The position numbers and the translations under genes are program-made. A stretch of DNA of 13,307 nt from an uncultured Clostridium sp. GTDB taxonomy: Bacteria > Bacillota_I > Bacilli_A > RF39 > UBA660. Below the pieces are notes generated by a model. The model made no database searches, was not told where the DNA came from, and worked only from the letters and a program-made list of their open reading frames with translations. Shown here piece by piece: positions 6,097 through 13,216 of this stretch. The stretch lies in contig CAJKHY010000025.1 in assembly GCA_905199855.1 (NCBI GenBank), positions 1-13,307 of the forward strand. Direction: 5' to 3'. Within the stretch, counting starts at the first letter, position 1; each line of letters begins with the position of its first letter.

Positions 6097-7095
6097 ATGA
6101 AAAAGAAAATAACTTTTTTAATACTATTATGTTGTTCTTTATTGGTTGGATGTGGCAAAGTAACTGAAAAAGATGTTACTAGTCAATTGGCTAAAAAAAT
6201 AGAAAAAAGCAATGGTTATAATTTAAGTGGAAAAATGGAAATAATAAATAATGAAGATACTTATGAATATGAAGTTAATGTTTCTTATAAAAAGGGGGAT
6301 TATTTTAAGGTGTATTTAAAGAATATGGCAAATAATCATGAACAAATAATTTTAAGAAACAAAGATGGAGTTTATGTTGTAACACCTTCACTTAACAAAA
6401 GTTTTAAATTTCAAAGTGAATGGCCTTATAATAATTCACAAGTGTATTTACTTCAATCAATATTGAATGATATTAAGGATGATGAAGATAAGAAATTTCA
6501 GGAAAAAGGAAAATATTATGTAATTACTTCTAAGGTTAATTATCCAAATAATAGAAAATTAAGTAAGCAAGTGGTATACATTGATAAGAATTATAATATT
6601 AAAGAAGTTCAAGTACTAGATGATAACAATAATTTACAAATTAAAATGCTTTTTGATAAAATTGATATGAAGTCTACTTTTAAAGATAATTATTTTGATT
6701 TAAATGAGAATATTAATACTAATGTAGATACTAGTGAATTAAAGGAAGTAACGAAGATAGAAGATATAATATATCCTATGTATTTACCACTTAATACATA
6801 TTTAACTAGTAAAGATATAGTAACTAAGGATGATGGTGAGAGGTTAATTCTTACATTTGAGGGTGATAGTCCTTTTGTATTGATTGAGGAGACAGTAAAA
6901 ATGGAAGATAGTCATGTGATAGTTCCTACTTACGGAGAACCTGAGTTGCTTGTAGATACTGTTGCATCAATAAGTGATAATTCAGTTAATTGGGTTAGTA
7001 ATGGTATTGAATATTATGTAATAAGCGATGTTACTTCCACTAGTGAATTATTACAAGTAGCTAGATCTATTAGTACAATTCCTGTATCTAAATAA
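6097..7095 (+). CDS. ydcC: Sporulation lipoprotein, YdcC/GerS-like (LolA fold)
   Basis: A 332-residue lipoprotein resembling B. subtilis YdcC, a mother-cell sporulation protein with a LolA-like fold. It is related to GerS-type lipoproteins that act in spore cortex modification and germination. The signal peptide is basic (MKKK) then hydrophobic and ends in the lipobox LVGC with Cys19. The diagnostic block follows: IILRNKDGVYVVTPSLNKSF (about residues 89-108) and then FQSEWPYNNSQVYL, very close to YdcC as I recall it. GAGGTG lies four bases before ATG. It is alone on its transcript, with a candidate sigma-E promoter and a terminator at 7109. It probably acts at the outside of the mother-cell or outer forespore membrane; that placing is inferred from the family. 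Confidence 0.85.
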   Translation: MKKKITFLILLCCSLLVGCGKVTEKDVTSQLAKKIEKSNGYNLSGKMEIINNEDTYEYEVNVSYKKGDYFKVYLKNMANNHEQIILRNKDGVYVVTPSLNKSFKFQSEWPYNNSQVYLLQSILNDIKDDEDKKFQEKGKYYVITSKVNYPNNRKLSKQVVYIDKNYNIKEVQVLDDNNNLQIKMLFDKIDMKSTFKDNYFDLNENINTNVDTSELKEVTKIEDIIYPMYLPLNTYLTSKDIVTKDDGERLILTFEGDSPFVLIEETVKMEDSHVIVPTYGEPELLVDTVASISDNSVNWVSNGIEYYVISDVTSTSELLQVARSISTIPVSK

Positions 7096-7108
7096 TAATA
7101 TATAATTG

Positions 7109-7137
7109 CCTTATTCATTGTTGAATAAGGTTTTTTT
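7109..7137 (+). terminator. Terminator of the YdcC-like gene
   Basis: An 8-bp stem CCTTATTC/GAATAAGG with a six-base loop is followed by seven T. Confidence 0.9.
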
Positions 7138-7208
7138 ATATCTTTGATATAATTTAGATAACTTTGTTATTAGAGGATGTATTCCTAAAAAATTAATTTA
7201 ATAATTTC

Positions 7209-7237
7209 TTGACAAACAAGAACAAATGCGCTAGAAT
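7209..7237 (+). promoter_or_regulatory. Near-consensus sigma-A promoter of the 103-residue gene
   Basis: TTGACA (7209-7214), a spacer of exactly 17 bases, then TAGAAT (7232-7237). It is the best-matching vegetative promoter in the window, 30 bases before the start codon. Confidence 0.8.
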
Positions 7238-7267
7238 ATAAGACGTTTTAAAGAAAGGAAGTTTTTT

Positions 7268-7579
7268 ATGAATTTTGAACGTGAATTTTTAGAAAATATG
7301 AGTAATGATTATGGTATTTCTAGAAGAATGATAAGTAATATTGATAAGATTGTAGCTAGTATACTTGTTGATTATGGTATTGAATTAGAGGAAGATGAAT
7401 ATTTAAGCTTATTTGAACAATGTTGTATGAATGTTTCTTCTAGTAATTTTAAAGATGCTTCTGTATGTAGAAAGCAAAGTGTTAATGAGGCTATCGTTAA
7501 TACTATGATATTATTTAGTAGAGAAAATAATTGGATGGTAGAAATATTACCTTTTGTAAGAAAAAGAAAAAGAGTTTAA
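7268..7579 (+). CDS. Hypothetical protein, 103 residues
   Basis: I do not recognise this protein. It is 103 residues long, soluble by appearance, and probably mostly helical. The middle is acidic (ELEEDEYLSLFEQCC, about residues 38-52), with two adjacent Cys and a third at about 67, and the tail is strongly basic (RKRKRV). A basic tail could bind nucleic acid, but no DNA-binding motif is visible. It is a single-gene unit with a near-consensus vegetative promoter, a good ribosome-binding site (AAAGGAAG) and a terminator in which its own TAA stop lies. Base and codon use look like the neighbours'. Its start and coding nature are well supported; its function is open. Confidence 0.75.
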   Translation: MNFEREFLENMSNDYGISRRMISNIDKIVASILVDYGIELEEDEYLSLFEQCCMNVSSSNFKDASVCRKQSVNEAIVNTMILFSRENNWMVEILPFVRKRKRV

Positions 7580-7590
7580 GGAAACTCTTT
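7561..7590. terminator. Shared bidirectional terminator
   Basis: A perfect 9-bp stem AAAGAGTTT/AAACTCTTT (7569-7577 with 7582-7590), loop AAGG. On the minus strand it is followed by TTTTTCTTTTT-like sequence; on the plus strand by TATT. The stop codon of the 103-residue gene (7577-7579) lies in it and that of the DUF308 gene (7590-7592) touches it, so it serves both convergent genes. Confidence 0.85.
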
Positions 7591-8177
7591 TATTCTTGTT
7601 TAAATATTTTTTTTAATTCTTTGCCTGTTTTTTTGATTTGGATTCTTAAGTTTAAGGTATCTATTAAGTCAATTATTGAAGATATTATAATTATGATACC
7701 TACTGCTTTTGTTACTAAGAATGTTCCACCAAGAGGGTTTACTATTAAGCAAATACCTGCGATTAGGGTTATAATAGCGGAAATGAAGGTAATATACCAT
7801 TTATCAACGCCATCTCTTTTCATAATAAAGGCTATATCTAATTTATTGATACTATTTATTATGATTATTATTCCTACTAAAATTGGTACTAAGATATATA
7901 AAATATTTTTAAATATGATTAGGGTTAATCCTAGTAAGATAGATAATATTCCTAATTGAAGATTTGCTTCAAGTGAAGATATTATGGTTTCTTTTCCAAA
8001 GTATCTTACACATAGAAGGATACCAATAAAAAGTAATCCTCCTCCTAAAACAAGTGATATTGTTGTTAAGATGTCTTCAGTATTTAATAATAATACTAAA
8101 CCAAATATTAATGATAATACTGATAGAAATACTGATGCTTGAAACATTCTTTTAAACATTTTACTTATATTTTTCAT
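7590..8177 (-). CDS. DUF308 (HdeD-like) membrane protein
   Basis: A 195-residue integral membrane protein of the DUF308 / HdeD-like family, whose molecular role is not established. About six hydrophobic segments are visible, in pairs with repeating patterns such as SLIFGLVLLLN and ITLIAGICLIVNPLGG. These short G-rich repeats (G-L-x-L-I and similar) are typical of the family. The C-terminal end is basic. Its ribosome-binding site GGAGGTG directly follows the TAA of ychF, and the genes are 11 bases apart, so it is the last gene of the DUF951-AbgT-ychF-DUF308 operon and likely translated in step with ychF. Transcription ends at the shared terminator 7561-7590. Confidence 0.85.
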   Translation of the reverse strand: MKNISKMFKRMFQASVFLSVLSLIFGLVLLLNTEDILTTISLVLGGGLLFIGILLCVRYFGKETIISSLEANLQLGILSILLGLTLIIFKNILYILVPILVGIIIIINSINKLDIAFIMKRDGVDKWYITFISAIITLIAGICLIVNPLGGTFLVTKAVGIIIIISSIIDLIDTLNLRIQIKKTGKELKKIFKQE

Positions 8178-8188
8178 ACTACACCTCC

Positions 8189-9295
8189 TTACTTTGTTAC
8201 ATTAAATCTAAAGTGGCAAATATCACCATCTTGCATAATGTAATCCTTTCCTTCGATTCTTAATCTTCCTGCTTCTTTTACTCCAAGTTCTGTTTTATAT
8301 TTAACTAAATCTTCATAACTCATGACTTCGGCCTTTATAAAGCCTCTTTGAAAATCACTGTGGATTATTCCTGCACATTCGGGAGCGGTCATACCTTTTT
8401 TGAATGTCCATGCTCTACATTCGTCAGTTCCTGCTGTTAGGAATGTTGCTAGTCCTAATAGGGAATATGTTTTTTTGATTAATTGGTCTAGGCCACTTTC
8501 TTCAATTTCTAATTCTTGTAGGAAGATGGCTTTTTCATCATCATTTAATTCAGCTAATTCGCTTTCTATTTTGGCACATATCATGATAGTTTCGCTGTTA
8601 TCCTTTTTGGCATATTCTTTTACTTTATCAACGTAAAGATTACCTTTATTATGTATATCTATTTCTTTTACGTTAGCAACATAAATAATTGGTTTTAGGG
8701 TTATTAGTTGATATGAATTTATTAATTTTAATTCTTTTTCGTTTAGGTTTAATTTGCGGGCAGGGATGTTTTGTTCAAGGGATGTCTTTATTTTGTTTAA
8801 TAGTTCTACTTCAAAAAGTTCTTCTTTGTTTTTTGTCATGGTAGCTTTTTTTTCGATTTTGTTTAATCTGTTTTGTATAATTTCTAGGTCCGATAAGATT
8901 AGTTCAATGTTTATTACTTCAATGTCTCTTATCGGATCTACGTTACCATCAACATGAATTATGTTTTCATCTTCAAAGCATCTTACTACTTCAACGATGG
9001 CATCAACTTGTCTTATGTGAGATAAGAATTTGTTACCTAGTCCTTCACCAAGGGATGCGCCTTTTACTAATCCTGCAATGTCTGTGAACTCATAAGTTGT
9101 TGGTACAACACTTTTGGGCATATACATTTGGTTTAATGTTTCTAATCTAATATCAGGGACTGTTACAACTCCTACATTGGGATCTATTGTCGCAAATGGA
9201 TAATTGGCGGCAAGAATATTCTTTTTGGTAATGGCATTAAATAGGGTTGATTTTCCAACATTAGGAAGCCCTACAATGCCAGCGGTTAAACTCAT
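8189..9295 (-). CDS. ychF: Redox-regulated ATPase YchF
   Basis: YchF (Ola1, YyaF in B. subtilis) is an Obg-family P-loop protein that prefers ATP over GTP and binds the ribosome; it affects translation and stress responses. At 368 residues it is full length. The P-loop is GLPNVGKST (9-17), the G3 motif lies in FTDIAG (70-75), and NVKE (208-211) replaces the usual NKxD, explaining ATP preference. A coiled-coil insert follows G3, and the C-terminal TGS domain runs from about 285 to the end. ATG 9295 has AAAGGA upstream. It sits 18 bases after the AbgT-family gene and 11 bases before the DUF308 gene on one transcript. Confidence 0.97.
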   Translation of the reverse strand: MSLTAGIVGLPNVGKSTLFNAITKKNILAANYPFATIDPNVGVVTVPDIRLETLNQMYMPKSVVPTTYEFTDIAGLVKGASLGEGLGNKFLSHIRQVDAIVEVVRCFEDENIIHVDGNVDPIRDIEVINIELILSDLEIIQNRLNKIEKKATMTKNKEELFEVELLNKIKTSLEQNIPARKLNLNEKELKLINSYQLITLKPIIYVANVKEIDIHNKGNLYVDKVKEYAKKDNSETIMICAKIESELAELNDDEKAIFLQELEIEESGLDQLIKKTYSLLGLATFLTAGTDECRAWTFKKGMTAPECAGIIHSDFQRGFIKAEVMSYEDLVKYKTELGVKEAGRLRIEGKDYIMQDGDICHFRFNVTK

Positions 9296-9313
9296 GTTAA
9301 CACATCCTTTCTT

Positions 9314-10843
9314 TTATAGTATAGCACTCGCTCCTGGTCCTAAAGGGATACCAATGATATAGAAGGCTAAGATAATTAGAAGCCATGCTACAGTAAAGGC
9401 TATTGTATATGGTACCATTAAAGACATTGCATCTGTAATAGTAACTGTTTCTTTTTCTTTTTTGGTATATATTTGTAAAAAACCTATTAAGATTACAAAG
9501 TAACTAAATAGTGGAGTTATTCCTTTAATTGCACTGTCGCCAGCACGAAATACTGCTTGAGCAAACTCAGGAGTCATGGAACTTGTCATAAACATTGGAA
9601 CTATGACCGGTGCTAAGATAGCCCATTTTGTTGAAGCTACAGGTAAGAAAAGGCTTGAGATAACTACTAGGATGAAAGTTATTAATATTAAGATAATGCC
9701 TGTTGCTTGGAAATTACTTACTATTTCTGTTAGCGAAGCTGTAATAAAGACTCCTATGTTACTTTTTTTAAATATGGAACAGAATTGGGCCGCAAAGAAG
9801 ATTAGAACTAAGATAGAAGAGATATTTGTTAGATAATAGCCCATTCCATCAACAAAGTCTTTGTTTGTTTTAATTGTTTTTGTCCTTGTTCCGTAGATTA
9901 GACCCATTAGCATTAGGTAAATACTTAGGATAAAGACAACTCCTTGATTAAAGTAAGAGTTGTACCCAAATAATTGCTCAGTATAGGTTGAATCTTTTAA
10001 ATATAATAATAGGCCTGAAAATGGTAATCCTGGAATTATACAATATATTGTAATAATTGTTAAAAATGTTAAGGCTATTAAAGATAAAGTTAGGCCTTTT
10101 TTTTCTTTATTAGTTAGTTCTTGTTCTTCTACTTCTTCAAAGTTATATTTACCTAGTTTGGGAATAATATATTTTTCGGTAATAAACATACCTAGATATG
10201 ATAATATAAGGGAAGATATGATAATAAAAAATAGATTACCATTGAGGTTAATGTTATAAGTACTATCTAGTATTTTAGTAGAGCTTCTAGTATATGGTAT
10301 TAAACTAGCATCTAGGCCATTTACAATAAAGTTTGCTCCATAGCCAAATGTTATACCAGCGAATGAGGCACATATACCGGCTGATGGGTGTCTTTTTATG
10401 GTCATAAAGAGGATCGCACTTAAAGGAATTAAGATAACATAACCTGCTTCATAGAACATTGAAGTGATTATACCTAATAGGACAACAATGTATGTAATTA
10501 GTTTTCTTGGTACTTTATTAGTTATTTTTTTAAATAAAGCGGTTAAAAATCCTGAATAATAAGCTACTCCCACTCCAAGAAGCCCTGTTAAGAGAGTACC
10601 TAAGGGTGCAAAGTTAACGAAATTTGATATGATATTACTTATTAGATACTGTAGTCCTGTGCGATTAAATAAAGAATTTATTTTGACAATTTGACTTTCT
10701 ACTTCACCTGTAACAGCATTTACTGTGTAATAGCTTGATTCTAGTTTGAAGAGATCACCAAGACTACTTACTATCATAACAATTAGTGTTAGTGTTAGAA
10801 GGATTAGGACAGGGTGCACTTTTTTATTTTTTTGTTTTTTCAT
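9314..10843 (-). CDS. AbgT family transporter
   Basis: A 509-residue inner-membrane transporter of the AbgT family, which includes E. coli AbgT (p-aminobenzoyl-glutamate uptake) and MtrF (antibiotic and antimetabolite efflux). It has many hydrophobic segments. Family blocks are seen at NFAPLGTLLTGLLGVG (77-92), a KRHPSAG segment followed by FGYGANF, and near the C-terminus STKWAILAPVIVPMF, FRAGDSAIKGITP and the end IPLGPGA. The length fits the family. The substrate cannot be told from sequence; a folate-type or dipeptide-like compound, or a sulfonamide in export, is possible by homology. Its ATG overlaps the TGA of the DUF951 gene (ATGA), so translation is coupled. It lies between DUF951 and ychF, which are neighbours in B. 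subtilis. Confidence 0.9.
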   Translation of the reverse strand: MKKQKNKKVHPVLILLTLTLIVMIVSSLGDLFKLESSYYTVNAVTGEVESQIVKINSLFNRTGLQYLISNIISNFVNFAPLGTLLTGLLGVGVAYYSGFLTALFKKITNKVPRKLITYIVVLLGIITSMFYEAGYVILIPLSAILFMTIKRHPSAGICASFAGITFGYGANFIVNGLDASLIPYTRSSTKILDSTYNINLNGNLFFIIISSLILSYLGMFITEKYIIPKLGKYNFEEVEEQELTNKEKKGLTLSLIALTFLTIITIYCIIPGLPFSGLLLYLKDSTYTEQLFGYNSYFNQGVVFILSIYLMLMGLIYGTRTKTIKTNKDFVDGMGYYLTNISSILVLIFFAAQFCSIFKKSNIGVFITASLTEIVSNFQATGIILILITFILVVISSLFLPVASTKWAILAPVIVPMFMTSSMTPEFAQAVFRAGDSAIKGITPLFSYFVILIGFLQIYTKKEKETVTITDAMSLMVPYTIAFTVAWLLIILAFYIIGIPLGPGASAIL

Positions 10844-11025
10844 ATATTAACCACCTTTTTTAACTTTTTATCAAAATCTATTCTTGGTATCATTACTGAA
10901 TGGTTACATGATAAACATTTTATCTTAATGTCAACACCTATTCTTGTAATAACCCATTCGTTGGTACCACATGGATGTGGTTTTTTCATTGTGACAATGC
11001 TTCCTAATTTGTATTTTTTTTCCAT
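10840..11025 (-). CDS. DUF951 family protein (YyzM-like)
   Basis: A 61-residue protein of the DUF951 family (B. subtilis YyzM, next to yyaF/ychF), function unknown. Conserved features are the MKKPHPCGTNEW segment (about residues 13-24), the RIGVDIKIKCLSC segment with CLSC, and two more charged stretches. The CG and CxxC cysteines suggest a small metal-binding fold. I choose ATG 11025 because GGTGAT lies four bases upstream and the family begins MEKKYKLG. An in-frame ATG at 11070 would add 15 residues that include the promoter's -10. It is the first gene of the operon; its TGA overlaps the start of the transporter gene. Confidence 0.9.
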   Translation of the reverse strand: MEKKYKLGSIVTMKKPHPCGTNEWVITRIGVDIKIKCLSCNHSVMIPRIDFDKKLKKVVNI

Positions 11026-11041
11026 GGTTATCACCAAAATA

Positions 11042-11070
11042 AGTATAACATAATTTAGATTTTTTAACAA
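11042..11070 (-). promoter_or_regulatory. Promoter of the DUF951-AbgT-ychF-DUF308 operon
   Basis: On the minus strand TTGTTA (11065-11070) is followed after 17 bases by TATACT (11042-11047), with TG one base before the -10 (extended -10). The start codon is only 16 bases downstream of the -10, giving a very short leader that just holds the ribosome-binding site. Confidence 0.7.
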
Positions 11071-11161
11071 TATAGTAATGTGTTTTTATTTTGTTTGCTA
11101 AGGTTGTTTTAGTTTTTAAGGCTTATTTAAGATGTTTATTGTTTATGAATGTTAGTTTTAT

Positions 11162-11190
11162 TTGTGTTTTTGCTAATTTTAGTGTATATT
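11162..11190 (+). promoter_or_regulatory. Possible promoter of the radical SAM gene
   Basis: TTGTGT (11162-11167), a 17-base spacer, then TATATT (11185-11190). A moderate match to the vegetative pattern, 16 bases before the start codon. It is about 90 bases from the divergent operon promoter. Confidence 0.4.
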
Positions 11191-11206
11191 TTAGGTGGTG
11201 ATTATT

Positions 11207-12106
11207 ATGAGTGATGATATTCTTAAGAAGTGTAGGCTATGTCCTAGAAATTGTTTAGTTAATAGATATGTTGGATGTGGTTTTTGTGGAGCAACGAGTG
11301 ATATTAAACTTGCTAGGGCAGATTTACATTATTATGAAGAACCTTCTATATCAGGTATTTCTGGAAGTGGAACTATCTTTTTTAGTGGTTGTAATTTAAG
11401 ATGTGTCTTTTGTCAAAATTATCGTATTAGTAATAAATGCTACGGAAAGTTTGTTAGTATTGATAGGTTAGCTAATATTTTTTTGGAGTTGCAGGATAAG
11501 GGGGCTGATAACATTAATTTAGTTACAGGTACACCTTATATACCACATATTGTTAAGGCTTTAGATATGGCTAAAAAGAAGGGGTTAGTAATTCCTATTA
11601 TTTATAATTCTAGTGGTTATGAGAGTGTTTTTGCTTTAAAGATGCTAGATGGTTATATTGATGTTTATTTACCTGATATGAAATATTATGATAATAAATA
11701 TGGGCTTTGTTATTCAAAGTGTGATAATTATTTTGGGATTTGTAAGGATGCATTAAATGAGATGTATAGACAAGTAGGTAGTGTTTGTTTTGATAAGAAT
11801 GGTTTAATAAAAAAAGGAATGATTGTTAGGCATTTAGTTATGCCTAATATGGTTAATGATAGTAAAATGATAATTAAATATTTATATGATTCTTATGGTG
11901 ATAATATTTATATTAGCATTATGAATCAATATACCCCGAATGGAAAATTAAATAAGTATAAGAAAATCGATAGAGTTATCAGTGAGAGTGAATATGATGA
12001 GGTTATTAATTATGCTATAGATATCGGTGTTAATAATGCCTATATTCAAGAAGGAGATACGGCGGATGAAAGTTTTATACCAAAGTTTGATTTAACTGGT
12101 ATTTAA
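11207..12106 (+). CDS. Radical SAM protein, PflX / glycyl-radical activase-like
   Basis: A 299-residue radical SAM protein of the PflX type (COG1313-like), related to pyruvate formate-lyase activating enzymes but of unproven substrate. The SAM-binding [4Fe-4S] motif is C62-x3-C66-x2-C69 (in FFSGCNLRCVFCQNY). An extra N-terminal cluster, C9-x2-C12-x3-C16 and C24-x2-C27, could bind a second metal centre, as in family members. Later motifs are NLVTGTPY and YLPDMKYYD. I choose ATG 11207 because AGGTGGTG lies just upstream; a GTG at 11195 falls inside that site. No glycyl radical enzyme is in the window, so it has no visible partner. It may share a transcript with yabG and veg, as no terminator is seen after it. 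Confidence 0.85.
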   Translation: MSDDILKKCRLCPRNCLVNRYVGCGFCGATSDIKLARADLHYYEEPSISGISGSGTIFFSGCNLRCVFCQNYRISNKCYGKFVSIDRLANIFLELQDKGADNINLVTGTPYIPHIVKALDMAKKKGLVIPIIYNSSGYESVFALKMLDGYIDVYLPDMKYYDNKYGLCYSKCDNYFGICKDALNEMYRQVGSVCFDKNGLIKKGMIVRHLVMPNMVNDSKMIIKYLYDSYGDNIYISIMNQYTPNGKLNKYKKIDRVISESEYDEVINYAIDIGVNNAYIQEGDTADESFIPKFDLTGI

Positions 12107-12156
12107 CTTTTTTTCATATTTATTTTAATTTTTCATAAACTTTAATGGGTGATATT

Positions 12157-12930
12157 ATGTTTAAAATTGGAGATTTGGTAACTAGGAATTCTTATAATAA
12201 CGATATTGTTTTTAAGGTAGTTGCTGTTGAAGGTGATAATTATTTATTGCAAGGTGTTAATGTTAGATTGTGTGCAGATAGTTATAGTGAAGATTTAAAA
12301 AAATATAAGAATGAAGTTAATGATGATGATGAGAAGTTTTTTTTAGATTTTGAGAAGTATGTAACTTTAGATAGGAACGAATATTTTTATTTACCTGGGA
12401 AGATTTTACATATTGATGCTGATAAGGATTATTTAGATAGATGTATGAAGTTTTATAAAAAAAATAAAGTTAAGGCTTATGGTATTTATGAAAAGGAAGA
12501 AAATGTTTGGGGTAAGATGGGTGAATATTTAGAAACTTATAATCCTGATATTATTGTTATTACTGGACACGATGCTTATTATAGAAAAAGAAGAGATGGT
12601 AGTAAATATAAGAATACGGATAATTTTATTAAAGCAGTTAAAGAGGCTAGGAAGATTGAAAAATCACATGAAAAATTAATTATTATTGCTGGAGCTTGCC
12701 AAAGTGATTATGAGGAACTTATTAAAGCTGGTGCTAATTTTGCTTCTAGTCCAAAGAGAATTAATATACATGCTTTAGATCCTGCAATTATTGCGGCTTC
12801 AGTATCTTTTGCGGATAAGAGAAATGATATCGATTTAATTAAGATACTTAATAATACCAAATATGGTACCGAAGGTATGGGAGGTATTATTACTAAAGGT
12901 ACGATGTATGTTGGTTTTCCAAGAGAATAG
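12157..12930 (+). CDS. yabG: Sporulation-specific protease YabG
   Basis: YabG is a cysteine protease made in the mother cell that trims and helps cross-link spore coat proteins. At 257 residues it is a little shorter than the B. subtilis protein (about 290), mainly in the variable region around residues 45-70. The N-terminus FKIGDLVTRNSY matches. The core carries YLPGKILHID (79-88), VITGHDAYY (134-142) and AGACQS (178-183), then KAGANFASSPKRINIHALDP (190-209). His138 and Cys181 sit in the most conserved motifs and are the likely catalytic pair. I choose ATG 12157, with GGGTGAT upstream; the ATG at 12145 would translate that site as MGDIM. It is eight bases before veg, the same pair as in B. 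subtilis. Confidence 0.96.
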   Translation: MFKIGDLVTRNSYNNDIVFKVVAVEGDNYLLQGVNVRLCADSYSEDLKKYKNEVNDDDEKFFLDFEKYVTLDRNEYFYLPGKILHIDADKDYLDRCMKFYKKNKVKAYGIYEKEENVWGKMGEYLETYNPDIIVITGHDAYYRKRRDGSKYKNTDNFIKAVKEARKIEKSHEKLIIIAGACQSDYEELIKAGANFASSPKRINIHALDPAIIAASVSFADKRNDIDLIKILNNTKYGTEGMGGIITKGTMYVGFPRE

Positions 12931-12938
12931 GGGGAAAT

Positions 12939-13160
12939 ATGACTATTGAAAAGATTAAAAATAAAATAGATGATAATATTAATAAAAAGGTTGTTATTAA
13001 ATATAATGGTAGTAGAAATAAAACTGAAGTTTATAATGGTGTGATACTAGAAAGTTATAACTATGTTTTTATTGTGAAACTTGATGGTGAAAAAACAATG
13101 AGTTTTAGTTATGTAGATGTACTTACTAAATCAATTGAAGTTAAATTTTTAGCCATTTAA
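12939..13160 (+). CDS. veg: Veg protein
   Basis: Veg is a small protein (DUF1021) that in B. subtilis stimulates biofilm formation by opposing the repressor SinR, through a mechanism not fully known. The product here is 73 residues, a little shorter than the B. subtilis protein (86) at the C-terminal end. Conserved features are GSRNKTEVYNGVI, followed by a SYSYADIL-like stretch (SFSYVDVLTKSIEV here). Its ribosome-binding site overlaps the yabG stop (TAGGGGGA), so the two are in one operon. In B. subtilis veg has a very strong promoter of its own; none is obvious here. Downstream lies the right repeat, starting 41 bases after the stop; no other terminator is seen. Confidence 0.93.
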   Translation: MTIEKIKNKIDDNINKKVVIKYNGSRNKTEVYNGVILESYNYVFIVKLDGEKTMSFSYVDVLTKSIEVKFLAI

Positions 13161-13188
13161 GTGCATAATTAAATTTTTTTGACTATAT

Positions 13189-13216
13189 TTGACAGTTACA
13201 CGCAAATTTTTAGACT
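13189..13216 (+). promoter_or_regulatory. Possible outward promoter at the edge of the right repeat
   Basis: TTGACA (13189-13194) just outside the repeat and TAGACT (13211-13216) inside it are 16 bases apart. It would point rightward through the repeat. The left repeat lacks such a -35 at the matching place. Confidence 0.25.

Noticed and set aside
7531..7959. 142-codon plus-strand ORF
   Set aside because: It overlaps the 103-residue gene end, crosses the terminator and is antisense to the DUF308 gene; its hydrophobicity mirrors that gene.
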